A stretch of DNA of 64,000 nt from DATKDF01 sp963752045 (GTDB lineage Bacteria; Acidobacteriota; Vicinamibacteria; Vicinamibacterales; SCN-69-37). The notes under the pieces were generated by a model. It saw nothing but the letters and a program-made list of their open reading frames with translations, was not told the origin of the DNA and did not search any database. A program made the position numbers and the translations under genes. The stretch is from NCBI GenBank assembly GCA_963752045.1, contig CAVVWN010000007.1, positions 124,001 to 188,000 of the forward strand, read 5' to 3'. Shown here one piece after another: positions 56,631 to 64,000 of the stretch; positions within the stretch are counted from its first letter, which is position 1; the number at the start of each line of letters is the position of its first letter.

Positions 56631-58223
56631 ATGCGCAACGTGAAGACATTCCTGTACGTCTGGGCCGCCGTCTTCTTGGTCCTGGCGGCCGTGGGCCGAC
56701 CGGTGAGCGGCCAGTCGTCGAAGAAGAGCATCATCCTGAGTCCGGTCGGCTCGTACGACACGCCGTACTATGACGAAGGCGCCGTGGAGATTTCGGCCTA
56801 CGACCAGCAGACGCGGAGAGCGTTCCTGACGTTTGCCGAACTGCCGCGGATCGAGGTCGTGGACCTCTCGGACCCGACAAGTCCGTTTCTGACGCACGTC
56901 ATCGACCTCACGCCGTGGGGCGCCGACGCGCACGCTACGAGTCTGGCAGTCCACAACGGGGTGGTGGCGGCCGCGATTCCGCAGGGCCCTGAAGACACCG
57001 GGCCCGGCAAGGTCGTGTTCTTCAACGCCTACGGCACCTACATCAACGAAGTCACCGTCGGCGCGCTGCCCGACATGGTGAGGTTCACGCCGAACGGGCA
57101 GTACGTGCTCACCGCCGACGAGGGCCAGCCGCTCGACGACTATTCGTACGACCCGGAGGGCAGCGTGAGCATCATCGACATGTCCGACGGTGCCGAGGCG
57201 CTCACACAGGCGCACGTGACGGTCGCCGGCTTCGCCGCCTTCAACGCACCGGCCGTCATCGACCCGAGGATCCGCATCTTCGGGCCCGGCGCGTCCGTCG
57301 CCGAGGACCTGGAGCCCGAGTACATCGCCGTGTCGGCCGACTCGAAGACGGCGTGGGTCACGCTGCAGGAGAACAACGCGCTCGCGGTCGTCGACCTGAC
57401 GCGCAGGATGATCACCGGACTCGTGGCCCTCGGCTTCAAGAACCACGGCCTTCCCGCGAACAAGCTCGACGCTTCCGACCGAGATGGCATCGATATCCAG
57501 GCCTGGCCCGGGCTCTTCGGCATGTACCAGCCCGACGGCATCGCAGCCCTCCAGTCCGGTGGACGGACCTTTCTCGTCACGGCCAATGAGGGCGATGTTC
57601 GCAACTACGACGGGTTCGATGAGGCTGAACGAGTCAAAGACGTGGTCCTGGACCCGACGGCGTTTCCGAACGCTGCGGTGCTGCAGGGCGACGACGCGAT
57701 CGGACGGCTCAACGTCACCACCACACGCGGCGACGTGGACGATGATGGCGACTTCGACGAGCTCTACGCCTTCGGCGCCCGGTCGTTCACCGTCTGGTCG
57801 GCCGAGGGCGGCCTGATCTGGGACAGCGGCGATGCGTTCGAGCAGATCACGGCAGCCCGCTATCCGGCCAACTTCAACGCCAGCAACTCGAGCAATACGC
57901 CCGACAGCCGCAGCGATGACAAGGGGCCCGAGCCGGAAGGCATCGCCGTCGCGAAGCTCTTCGGACGCGACTACGTGTTCGTGGCCCTCGAACGGATCGG
58001 CGGCGTGATGGTCTATGACATCAGCGACCCGACGTCGCCGTCGTTCGTCCAGTACATCAACATGCGGAACTTCAGCGAAAGCACGAACACGGCGGCCGCC
58101 GGAGACCTCGGCCCCGAGGCCTTCACCGTGATCGAGAACAGCTCGCTGGGCTCGCCGATCCTGCTCGTGTCGAACGAAGTGAGCGGCACGCTTCGCGTCT
58201 TCAGGATCGCGCAGGAGAAGTAG
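56631..58223 (+). CDS. exported choice-of-anchor I protein
   Basis: A 530-residue exported protein with signal peptide MRNVKTFLYVWAAVFLVLAAVGRPVSG. The body is a beta-propeller with repeats such as RIEVVDLSDPTSPFLTHVIDLTPWG, NALAVVDLTRRMITGLVALG and DYVFVALERIGGVMVYDISDPTSP. DGIDIQAWPGLFGMYQPDGIA and SDDKGPEPEGIAVAKLFGRDYVFVALE are typical of choice-of-anchor I / alkaline-phosphatase-associated proteins. GAGGTGAG precedes the ATG. No C-terminal anchor was seen. Confidence 0.82.
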   Translation: MRNVKTFLYVWAAVFLVLAAVGRPVSGQSSKKSIILSPVGSYDTPYYDEGAVEISAYDQQTRRAFLTFAELPRIEVVDLSDPTSPFLTHVIDLTPWGADAHATSLAVHNGVVAAAIPQGPEDTGPGKVVFFNAYGTYINEVTVGALPDMVRFTPNGQYVLTADEGQPLDDYSYDPEGSVSIIDMSDGAEALTQAHVTVAGFAAFNAPAVIDPRIRIFGPGASVAEDLEPEYIAVSADSKTAWVTLQENNALAVVDLTRRMITGLVALGFKNHGLPANKLDASDRDGIDIQAWPGLFGMYQPDGIAALQSGGRTFLVTANEGDVRNYDGFDEAERVKDVVLDPTAFPNAAVLQGDDAIGRLNVTTTRGDVDDDGDFDELYAFGARSFTVWSAEGGLIWDSGDAFEQITAARYPANFNASNSSNTPDSRSDDKGPEPEGIAVAKLFGRDYVFVALERIGGVMVYDISDPTSPSFVQYINMRNFSESTNTAAAGDLGPEAFTVIENSSLGSPILLVSNEVSGTLRVFRIAQEK

Positions 58224-58294
58224 CCGGACCACCAGTCAGGCGGCCGGCCGCGATCATCCGGCCGCCGCCGCCTTCGGCCGCCGGCGGGGCAACC

Positions 58295-59134
58295 TCACGC
58301 GCCGGTCGGCGGGTCGAGCGACCGGCGACGCGATTCGAGCGCCGATCGGGCCTCTGCCGTCTCGGCCGCGCTCGCCTCCTGCTTCTGGATGTCTCGCGCG
58401 GCCTGGGTCACCTGCCGCTCCAGGAACTGCAGCCGCTCGGTGACGTGCTCGCGCTCGCGCTCGGCGCGCGCGAGCGCCTCGCGCGCGCGGGACAGATCGG
58501 CCGCCGCCCTGCGCTCGGCCGTCCGCGCCAGACGGATCTCGCGATCCAACGCGGCGGCGGCGCGCCTGCGGGCCTCTGCCGCGCGTTTGACGGCCCTGGC
58601 TGCGACCGGGACCGCAGCAAAGGTGATCTTCCGCCCGGGTACCCGCCCGGCCGGCACGAGCCCGGCGAGCGCCTCGAGGCCCATGGGTCTCAGCGGACGA
58701 GTCAGCCGGCCCGGCGGCTCGGACCCCGGCAGCGCCTGCAGCGTCTCGATCACGGCCGACAGCGTCGCGGCCGACGTCACCTCGCCCGCCTCTCTGAGCA
58801 GGTCACGAATCTCCTGGGCCGCGGCCCGCACGGCGCCGCGGTGCTCGGCCTCGGCAGCCTCCACGTCGCCGCCCCGGCCCGACAGGCGCTTGCCATGCGC
58901 CGCCCGTAGGCGGCCGGCCGCGCCGACAAGGCGGTCCCAGCAGTCCCGGCGACGCCAGTAGAGCTGATTGACGGCCCAGGCCGGCAGCGACGGTTTCTGG
59001 AGCTTCCCGACCAATGCGCGGTCGGCACCAGGACGCTTCGCCAGGTCGTTACGCAGCGCCGTGAACTCGTCGAGCGGCGCCTGATACAGCCGATCGAGAT
59101 CGTCGGGCGCGTCGGACCGCCGGCCCCCGGCCAC
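58295..59134 (-). CDS. coiled-coil cytoplasmic protein, hypothetical
   Basis: A 279-residue protein. DLDRLYQAPLDEFTALRNDLAKRPGADRALVGKLQKPSLPAWAVNQLYWRRRD at the N-terminus is a conserved block seen in high-GC bacteria without assigned function. The C-terminal half is a long charged coiled coil (AERRAAADLSRAREALARAEREREHVTERLQFLERQ). GTG 59134 lies 1 nt after the upstream serine hydrolase stop; an upstream frame extends to 59239 within that gene. Likely translationally coupled to it. Confidence 0.7.
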   Translation of the reverse strand: MAGGRRSDAPDDLDRLYQAPLDEFTALRNDLAKRPGADRALVGKLQKPSLPAWAVNQLYWRRRDCWDRLVGAAGRLRAAHGKRLSGRGGDVEAAEAEHRGAVRAAAQEIRDLLREAGEVTSAATLSAVIETLQALPGSEPPGRLTRPLRPMGLEALAGLVPAGRVPGRKITFAAVPVAARAVKRAAEARRRAAAALDREIRLARTAERRAAADLSRAREALARAEREREHVTERLQFLERQVTQAARDIQKQEASAAETAEARSALESRRRSLDPPTGA

Positions 59135-59135
59135 C

Positions 59136-60812
59136 CTACCGTCCCCGCTCCGCTCGTGCTCTCGGCTCGACACGGTCGAATCGAACCTGGCGAACGCGTC
59201 CCGTGCTCGCAGTGAAGCCGTCGATACGGAGCGCCGCATCTCTCGTGAACGTCACCTGCAGGCTCGCGGCCGAGAATCGATCCTCGGCTCGCGGCCTCAT
59301 CGGGATCGCGCCGCGCTTGCGGTTCCACATCCGGAGCCGGCCGTCGGCGACCTCCACGCGGTATTCGACCGCCAGGTCGTCGCTCCAGTAGGTTCCCGTG
59401 TACTCGACGCGCGACGCGGCATCAGGGGCTGCTGGAGTCGCTTTCCGGAGCGCGCGCACGCGCCCGTCGATCACGCCCTGCAGCGACTGGCCGCCCACGA
59501 ACCGAATGTCGGCCGAGCCCAGCCGGAAGCGGTCCGGCATGACCGGCACGAGCGGGCGGCCCGTCCCGCCGCCAAGAACGAGCTCACCGTCCCGAATACG
59601 CACCTCATCGAGCACATCCGTATCGTCCCGCGCGTAGAGCCCGGCCACTGCCTCGAGCTGAGCCGGCGACAGACGGAGTCCCTCCGGCGCGTCGCCGTTT
59701 GCGGCGGCCGGCTGCGGAAACTCGTCCTCGAGGACAACGTCGGCGACCTTGCGCGCACGGCCGCCGGGGTCCGCGTTGGGAAAACTGCAGAGCACGGCGA
59801 TCGACGTGTCCTGATCCGGGAAGCGCAGGAATTCGCTGCGATACCCGGCATCCGCGCCGCCGTGGCCGACCGTGGGCAGGCCCCGGTGGCGCCCGTGCAT
59901 GAGACCGGCCGCATAGCCGATCGTCTCGCCGCTCGTCAGCATGCCGCGGATGAGCAGGTCGTCGACGACCGTTCGACCGCCGACATGCGCGGTGACGAAG
60001 TTCCGGTCCCATCGCGCCAGGTCCTCGACCGTCGTGAAGAGGCTCGTGGCGCCGACCACGTCGAAGTCGGGAATGCTGAGCCGGTAGCCGCCGGGCGTTG
60101 GCGCGTATCCGTACGCCCGGCCCGGCACCACCATGTTGTGGTCGTCATGGAAGTGCGTACGCGTCATGCCGAGCGGCTCGAAGATACGCCTGGTCGTGAA
60201 CGCCCGCAGCGACTCGCCGCTGACCCGCTCGACGACGACGGCGAGCAGCGTGAACCCGGTGTTGCTGTACAGGTACTCCGCGCCGGGATCGAAGTTCGGC
60301 GCCCGCTGGCGGGACGTGATGTCCAGCACGTCAGCCTGCGTGATGACATCGGCTTCGAACCGCCATCCGGCCATCGCCAGCAGATCCCACTGGTCGCGAA
60401 GACCGCTTGTATGGTTCACGAGGTGTCGAAGCGTGATCGTCTTCCCGAACTCCGGCACTTCCGGGATGTACGTCCGCACGTCGTCCTGCCACGACACCCG
60501 GCCCTCGGCGACGAGGAGTGCGACCGCCATGGCCGTGAACTGCTTGGACACCGAGGCCACGTGGAAGACCGACGCCGGCGATATCGGCACGTCGTACTCG
60601 AGGTTCGCCGCGCCGTATCCGCGCATGACCAGAGGCTCGCCGCCTTGCATCACGCCCAGGGCACAGCCCGGTTCACCCGGGTCGATATCGGCAAACACCT
60701 GGTCGATGCGCGACGCCGCGGCCGGCGCCTGCGCCGAGAGCACGGCCAGCGCGGCCGGCGTGGCGAGCATCGCCAGGATCAGCCCGTGAGTCACTCCACG
60801 CCGACGCGGCAT
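59136..60812 (-). CDS. exported serine hydrolase (class C beta-lactamase family)
   Basis: A 558-residue exported protein. ATG 60812 is preferred: GGAGG overlapping an upstream ATG lies 8 nt before it, and it opens signal peptide MPRRRGVTHGLILAMLATPAALA. The catalytic SxxK is S87-V-S-K90, with Y182-S-N and GHGGADAGY as the other active-site boxes. The C-terminal 150 residues are a beta-rich lipocalin-like DUF3471-type domain. Such enzymes include peptidases, esterases and DD-peptidases; resistance activity cannot be inferred. It is downstream of CorA across a palindromic terminator. Confidence 0.86.
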   Translation of the reverse strand: MPRRRGVTHGLILAMLATPAALAVLSAQAPAAASRIDQVFADIDPGEPGCALGVMQGGEPLVMRGYGAANLEYDVPISPASVFHVASVSKQFTAMAVALLVAEGRVSWQDDVRTYIPEVPEFGKTITLRHLVNHTSGLRDQWDLLAMAGWRFEADVITQADVLDITSRQRAPNFDPGAEYLYSNTGFTLLAVVVERVSGESLRAFTTRRIFEPLGMTRTHFHDDHNMVVPGRAYGYAPTPGGYRLSIPDFDVVGATSLFTTVEDLARWDRNFVTAHVGGRTVVDDLLIRGMLTSGETIGYAAGLMHGRHRGLPTVGHGGADAGYRSEFLRFPDQDTSIAVLCSFPNADPGGRARKVADVVLEDEFPQPAAANGDAPEGLRLSPAQLEAVAGLYARDDTDVLDEVRIRDGELVLGGGTGRPLVPVMPDRFRLGSADIRFVGGQSLQGVIDGRVRALRKATPAAPDAASRVEYTGTYWSDDLAVEYRVEVADGRLRMWNRKRGAIPMRPRAEDRFSAASLQVTFTRDAALRIDGFTASTGRVRQVRFDRVEPRARAERGR

Positions 60813-60836
60813 CGCATTCGCCTCCATGTGCTCCAG

Positions 60837-60862
60837 CTAACCCCGGTGGCCACCGGGGTTAG
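60837..60862. terminator. 26-bp perfect palindrome at the CorA stop
   Basis: CTAACCCCGGTGGCCACCGGGGTTAG is fully self-complementary. The CorA stop TAA lies in its right arm (60859-60861). It would form a strong hairpin that could terminate CorA transcription before the serine hydrolase. Confidence 0.6.
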
Positions 60863-61824
60863 AGCCAGCGCATTCTCCTGAAAAACCACAGCATCAGGCC
60901 CGATGCACCGAGCATCAGGCCCACGATCCACCAGAACTGGACGCCCTCGCCGCCCGGAAAGTGCGGCAGGGTCACGTTCATGCCGTAGGCGCCAGTCAGG
61001 ACTGTCAGCGGCATGAAGATGGTCGAGATGATCGTCAGCACCTTCATGACGCGGTTGAGCCGATTCGACTGGTTCGACAGGTGCGCGTCGAGCAGGCCCG
61101 TCACCCGATCCTGAAGGAACAGCGCCTCGTCGGCGAGCCTGACGAGGTGGTCGTGCACGTCACGGAACCGGTAGGCCAGTGCCTCGGAGATCTGGGGGAA
61201 CTCCCGCCGCGCCAGCCGGCCGACCGCATCGCGTTCGGGGAGCGTCACCCGACGCAGCGCGGCGATGTCGCGCTTGAGCCCGAGCAGGTCGCGCATCGGA
61301 TTCCGGTCCGGCTCGTCGAACACCTGGTTCTCGAGCGTCTCGAGTCGGTCTTCGAGGGCGTCCACTTCGGGCCCGTAGTGATCGACCATCCGATCCACGA
61401 TGCGATGGAACAGAGACACCGCGCCTTCGGCCAGCAGCTGCTCGTTGCGCGTGCAGGCGGAGCGCTCGGACTCGATCGAACGCGACGGGCCGTTGTGCAC
61501 CGTGACGAGGAAGTTCCGGCCGAGGAAGAAGTCCACGTCCTGCGTCACGAAGCCGGCCGTGTCCGGACTGGCGACGATGCCGTGGAGGATGGTGTAGAGC
61601 ACGCCGCCGTACGTCTCGATCTTCGGGTGATGGATCTCGGCCATCGCGTCCTCGACGGCGAGCTCGTGGAACTGGAACACCCGGTGGAGCAACCGCTGGT
61701 CGACCTCGTCGGGCTGCTCGACGTCCACCCAGAGGATCTCCGGGGCGTCAGGCTCGAGCCAGGCGGCATCGACGGTCGGGAGTTGCTCGGCACGGCCGGC
61801 GCGCCCGACGAGCACGGTGTGCAT
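60859..61824 (-). CDS. corA: CorA-family magnesium/divalent cation transporter
   Basis: A 321-residue transporter. The N-terminal cytoplasmic domain is followed by a long helix and two C-terminal membrane helices; the hallmark YGMNV motif lies at 281-283 (GMN), with the second helix QFWWIVGLMLGASGLMLWFF and a basic cap RRMRWL. CorA forms a pentamer importing Mg2+/Co2+. ATG 61824 is chosen, because TAGAAT lies 8 nt upstream; the TTG at 61833 overlaps that box. Divergent from a small gene. Confidence 0.93.
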   Translation of the reverse strand: MHTVLVGRAGRAEQLPTVDAAWLEPDAPEILWVDVEQPDEVDQRLLHRVFQFHELAVEDAMAEIHHPKIETYGGVLYTILHGIVASPDTAGFVTQDVDFFLGRNFLVTVHNGPSRSIESERSACTRNEQLLAEGAVSLFHRIVDRMVDHYGPEVDALEDRLETLENQVFDEPDRNPMRDLLGLKRDIAALRRVTLPERDAVGRLARREFPQISEALAYRFRDVHDHLVRLADEALFLQDRVTGLLDAHLSNQSNRLNRVMKVLTIISTIFMPLTVLTGAYGMNVTLPHFPGGEGVQFWWIVGLMLGASGLMLWFFRRMRWL

Positions 61825-61832
61825 GGGGTGCA

Positions 61833-61900
61833 ATTCTACGCGCCGACCCGCACCCGGCGCATCCTGTGGACCCGACGCCCCTGGCGACCAGCCGTATAAT
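61833..61900. promoter_or_regulatory. divergent -10-like boxes of corA and the adjacent gene
   Basis: TAGAAT (minus strand, 61833-61838) stands 8 nt before corA ATG 61824. TATAAT (plus strand, 61895-61900) stands 7 nt before GTG 61908. Neither has a Shine-Dalgarno between, so both transcripts appear leaderless. Confidence 0.55.
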
Positions 61901-61907
61901 CGTCCCC

Positions 61908-62297
61908 GTGCCAGTCAGTCTGTCGGGTACTCCCCCGGGCGTGCAGCCCGTGCGCGTCGGCTTCAGCGCGCACGACCACGACCTCCGGTCCGTGGTCACG
62001 CTGCGGCGCGATCACCCGGCCGACGTCGGCGAGCGGCACGTCATCGCCAGGCTCAATGGCGGGCCGCCGGTCGCCCTTCGGTTCGACGAGTCGGTGACGG
62101 CCGAACTACCGCCCGGGCGGCATCACCTGCGGATCCACAACACCCTGTTCTGGAAGAACATCCACTTCGCCATCGAGCCGGGCGAGCACATCGAGTTTCT
62201 CGCCATCAACAGCGCCCGCTGGTGGACGGCCGGCATGGCCGGCGTGCTCGGCGCCGCGCCGCTCTTTCTCACGGTCGTGCAACGGTCGCTTCGCTGA
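61908..62297 (+). CDS. small hypothetical protein with C-terminal hydrophobic segment
   Basis: A 129-residue protein I do not recognise. It is beta-rich (VRVGFSAHDHDLRSVVTLRRDH, RHVIARLNGGPPVALRFDESVTAELPPGRHHLRIHNTLFWKN), with a C-terminal hydrophobic stretch (AGMAGVLGAAPLFLTVV). The GTG at 61908 directly follows a TATAAT box. The frame opens earlier (61866) without a start signal. It is divergent from corA and may share its regulation. Confidence 0.55.
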   Translation: MPVSLSGTPPGVQPVRVGFSAHDHDLRSVVTLRRDHPADVGERHVIARLNGGPPVALRFDESVTAELPPGRHHLRIHNTLFWKNIHFAIEPGEHIEFLAINSARWWTAGMAGVLGAAPLFLTVVQRSLR

Positions 62298-62309
62298 GGC
62301 CGGTCGCGG

Positions 62310-62750
62310 TTACTTGCCCGCGATTTCCTTCATGCTCTTCTGCAGCTCGCCGAAACTGCCCTTGAACCCGTTGACCGCATCGTTCCAGGTGTCTTCGGTC
62401 GAGTCCTTCATCTTCGCGAGATGATCGGCCGCGCTCTTGTACTGCTCCTTCATCGAGGCCACGGCCTTGTCCATCTGATCCTTGGCCTCGCCCTGAGCGC
62501 CCGCGGCCTTGCCCTCGAGCTCCTTGATGGCGGCATCCAGATCGGCCAGCGCCTTCTCCGAACGGCTCACGACCTCGTCCCTGGAGCCTTCGAACATCGT
62601 GGCGACGGCATCCGCGCCCTCCCTGGCCATCGCACCAACGTCGCTCGCCGCCGCCTCGGCCGCGCCCTGAGCTTCCTGGCCCTCGTTTCCGGAACATCCA
62701 ACGGTCATCACAAGCAAGACCACGACGGGCCACATCCGCACTGTCTTCAT
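62310..62750 (-). CDS. helical lipoprotein, hypothetical
   Basis: A 146-residue lipoprotein with signal peptide MKTVRMWPVVVLLVMTVG and lipobox Cys19. The mature part is one long amphipathic Ala/Glu/Lys-rich helix with heptads (ALADLDAAIKELEGKAAGAQGEAKDQMDKAV), resembling apolipoprotein/LEA-like periplasmic proteins. ATG 62750 has GGGAG 9 nt upstream. It is an expected substrate of Lgt. Function unknown. Confidence 0.65.
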   Translation of the reverse strand: MKTVRMWPVVVLLVMTVGCSGNEGQEAQGAAEAAASDVGAMAREGADAVATMFEGSRDEVVSRSEKALADLDAAIKELEGKAAGAQGEAKDQMDKAVASMKEQYKSAADHLAKMKDSTEDTWNDAVNGFKGSFGELQKSMKEIAGK

Positions 62751-62868
62751 CTTTGATTCTCCCTGCATCGAAACCGCTCTGCCCCCGCGACCTTCGCTCG
62801 AGCCAGAGCCAACAGGAAATTTTACACGAGAACAGCCAGACTCTTCTCCTCTCGCAACCAGGGTCGGC

Positions 62869-64000
62869 TCAGTATCCAGGACCCAGCAGCACCGCGTTCA
62901 TGAAGAGCAGCATGGTCGCTTCCGAAAAGCCGCGGTAGTTGGCGTCTTCGGCGAACGCGACCACGTGGCCCCGGCCGAACGGCTGGTGCATCAGGAACGC
63001 CTTCTGAACGAGCAGATCCTGATCCTCGGGCCAGACGAGCCCCGACGCGATGAGCGTGTCCTTTGTCCCGTAGACCCCCACGTTGCGACCGCTGTCGAGC
63101 TTGATGGGCGCAAACACACGGTTGCCCTCGATCATCGTGTAGATCTCGGCGTCGTGGCCGGCGCTGAGCCAGTGCTCGGTGTCGATCGTGACGCGCAGCA
63201 TGGCGCCCGGCTGCGATGAGGGCCGCTCGCGTTCGGGCTGGATCGCCTTGTCGTAGTCGAACGACTGAGGCGTGGTGCCGCCGGCAGCCGCGCCAGAACC
63301 GCCTCCGCGCCCGCCTTCGCCCGAGGCCGGGGGCACGTCGGGCTTGCCGTCCTTCAGGAGCGTCTTCGTGTCGAGCAGCCCGACGTTGGCGCCCGTTGCC
63401 CAACGCGAGGCTTCAGCCAGCGTCACGAGCGTGCCGCCGGCGCGAAGCCAGTCCTTGAGGCGATCGAGCACGGCTCCGCCGATCTGCGACCCATAGTTCC
63501 CCGACGGCAGGACCAGCACGTCGTAGTCGCCGAGCGGCGCCCTCCCCAGCGACGACGTGCGCACGATCGTGACCGGCTGCCCGAACCGCCGCTCGAGAAC
63601 GTAGCGGGTCCAGCCGGCCGAGAGCGACGACGTCGGCGTGTCCCACACCATCAGTACCTTCGGCGCTTTCAGGCGGGCTCCCCGGTTGCTGCCGATCGAC
63701 GTGCCTGATTCGACGTACGTCGTGTCGACCGGCACCACCTCCGCGCCGTGTTTCGTCGCCAGCGCGGACAGGCGCCCGTGCAGGTCGGCGCCGTTTCCGG
63801 CTACCCTGACGACCGCCGTGCCGATCGGATAGCGCCGGCCGCCGAGCGTGAAGGCGCCGCCAACGCTGTCCACACGGATGCCCTGCTGGAGAGCCTCGGC
63901 GGAGAGAGCGGCCGCGGCCGATCCCCACGGCAGCAGGTAAGCCACACGCGCTTCGGCGAACGTCCGGGGCGCGGGCGCCGCGTCATAAGAAGACGGAACC
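62869..64000 (-). CDS. M14-type zinc carboxypeptidase-like protein, C-terminal part (partial)
   Basis: The frame is open through the right window edge, so the N-terminal part is missing. Visible features are PWGSAAAALSAEALQQGIRVDSVGGAFTLGGRRYPIGTAVVRVAGNGADLH, then a glutamine-amidotransferase-like strand (DYDVLVLPSGNYGSQIGGAVLDRLKDWLRAGGTLVTLAEASRWA). An Ala/Gly loop (GGRGGGSGAAAGG) and a beta domain ending FAEDANYRGFSEATMLLFMNAVLLGPGY follow. This arrangement is typical of acidobacterial M14 metallopeptidases with a C-terminal GATase1-like domain; the zinc ligands would lie beyond the edge. Confidence 0.72.
   Translation of the reverse strand, partial: VPSSYDAAPAPRTFAEARVAYLLPWGSAAAALSAEALQQGIRVDSVGGAFTLGGRRYPIGTAVVRVAGNGADLHGRLSALATKHGAEVVPVDTTYVESGTSIGSNRGARLKAPKVLMVWDTPTSSLSAGWTRYVLERRFGQPVTIVRTSSLGRAPLGDYDVLVLPSGNYGSQIGGAVLDRLKDWLRAGGTLVTLAEASRWATGANVGLLDTKTLLKDGKPDVPPASGEGGRGGGSGAAAGGTTPQSFDYDKAIQPERERPSSQPGAMLRVTIDTEHWLSAGHDAEIYTMIEGNRVFAPIKLDSGRNVGVYGTKDTLIASGLVWPEDQDLLVQKAFLMHQPFGRGHVVAFAEDANYRGFSEATMLLFMNAVLLGPGY

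Noticed and set aside
59136..60812. Antibiotic resistance (beta-lactamase) from the SxxK serine hydrolase
   Set aside because: The large C-terminal extension and family breadth (esterases, DD-peptidases) make a resistance call unsupported.

Overview
This 64 kb window is a dense, high-GC bacterial chromosome segment. It most resembles Acidobacteriota, probably a Vicinamibacteria-like lineage. The taxonomic pointers are a VWFA-related protein of the acidobacterial type, a tricorn-like S41 peptidase with many exported M14/M20/M28 peptidases, a PadR regulator paired with a small membrane protein, a winged-helix/TPR regulator, and a DUF2277 protein. No ribosomal RNA is present, so the taxonomy is inference. 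No phage, insertion sequence, CRISPR array or integrase was seen. No gene-free stretch exceeds about 300 bp.

Layout. 1-7.6 kb: the tail of a glutamate-dehydrogenase-type gene, a TMEM175-like channel overlapping a WYL regulator, a tricorn-type exported protease, tRNA-Leu(TAG), and two overlapping VWA-domain genes. 7.7-13.5 kb: the protein quality-control cluster tig-clpP-clpX-lon. 13.5-19 kb: lgt, a GNAT acetyltransferase, an exported PQQ dehydrogenase and a winged-helix/TPR regulator. 19-25 kb: a trifunctional MFS/PlsC/AMP-ligase (aas) and a DUF2339 membrane protein. 25-28.4 kb: an M28 peptidase and a PadR pair with a clear tandem operator. 28.5-33 kb: rpmE and an mrfA-mrfB (yprA-yprB) DNA repair pair. 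33-41 kb: an AGCS symporter, an SDR, a DUF547 protein, a methyltransferase/hydrolase pair, an FKBP lipoprotein, an isoprenylcysteine-methyltransferase-like protein, DUF2277 and cysQ. 41-46 kb: two tandem large exported paralogues of unknown role. 45.7-48.7 kb: recQ with an orphan PqqD-like gene, and a beta-barrel protein. 48.9-64 kb: a BadF-type kinase, M20 and M28 peptidases, a GT39-like membrane protein, an exported creatininase-like protein, a choice-of-anchor I protein, a serine hydrolase, a CorA-type transporter, a lipoprotein and the start-truncated end of an M14 peptidase.

The most notable signals lie outside ordinary gene content. (i) Long palindromic elements sit between genes, and their CTAG or TTAG ends form the stop codons of adjacent genes. 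(ii) A dispersed palindromic repeat is inserted in frame inside the PQQ dehydrogenase. (iii) Three simple-repeat arrays each sit just 5' of a gene start. (iv) At least a dozen genes have a TANNNT -10-like hexamer only 5-12 nt before the start codon and no Shine-Dalgarno, suggesting leaderless transcripts. (v) Three otherwise well-conserved genes (clpX, the DUF2339 gene, mrfA) each carry one apparent single-base insertion, which may be sequence error or real decay.

All calls were made by reading the sequence and translations. No database search was run.
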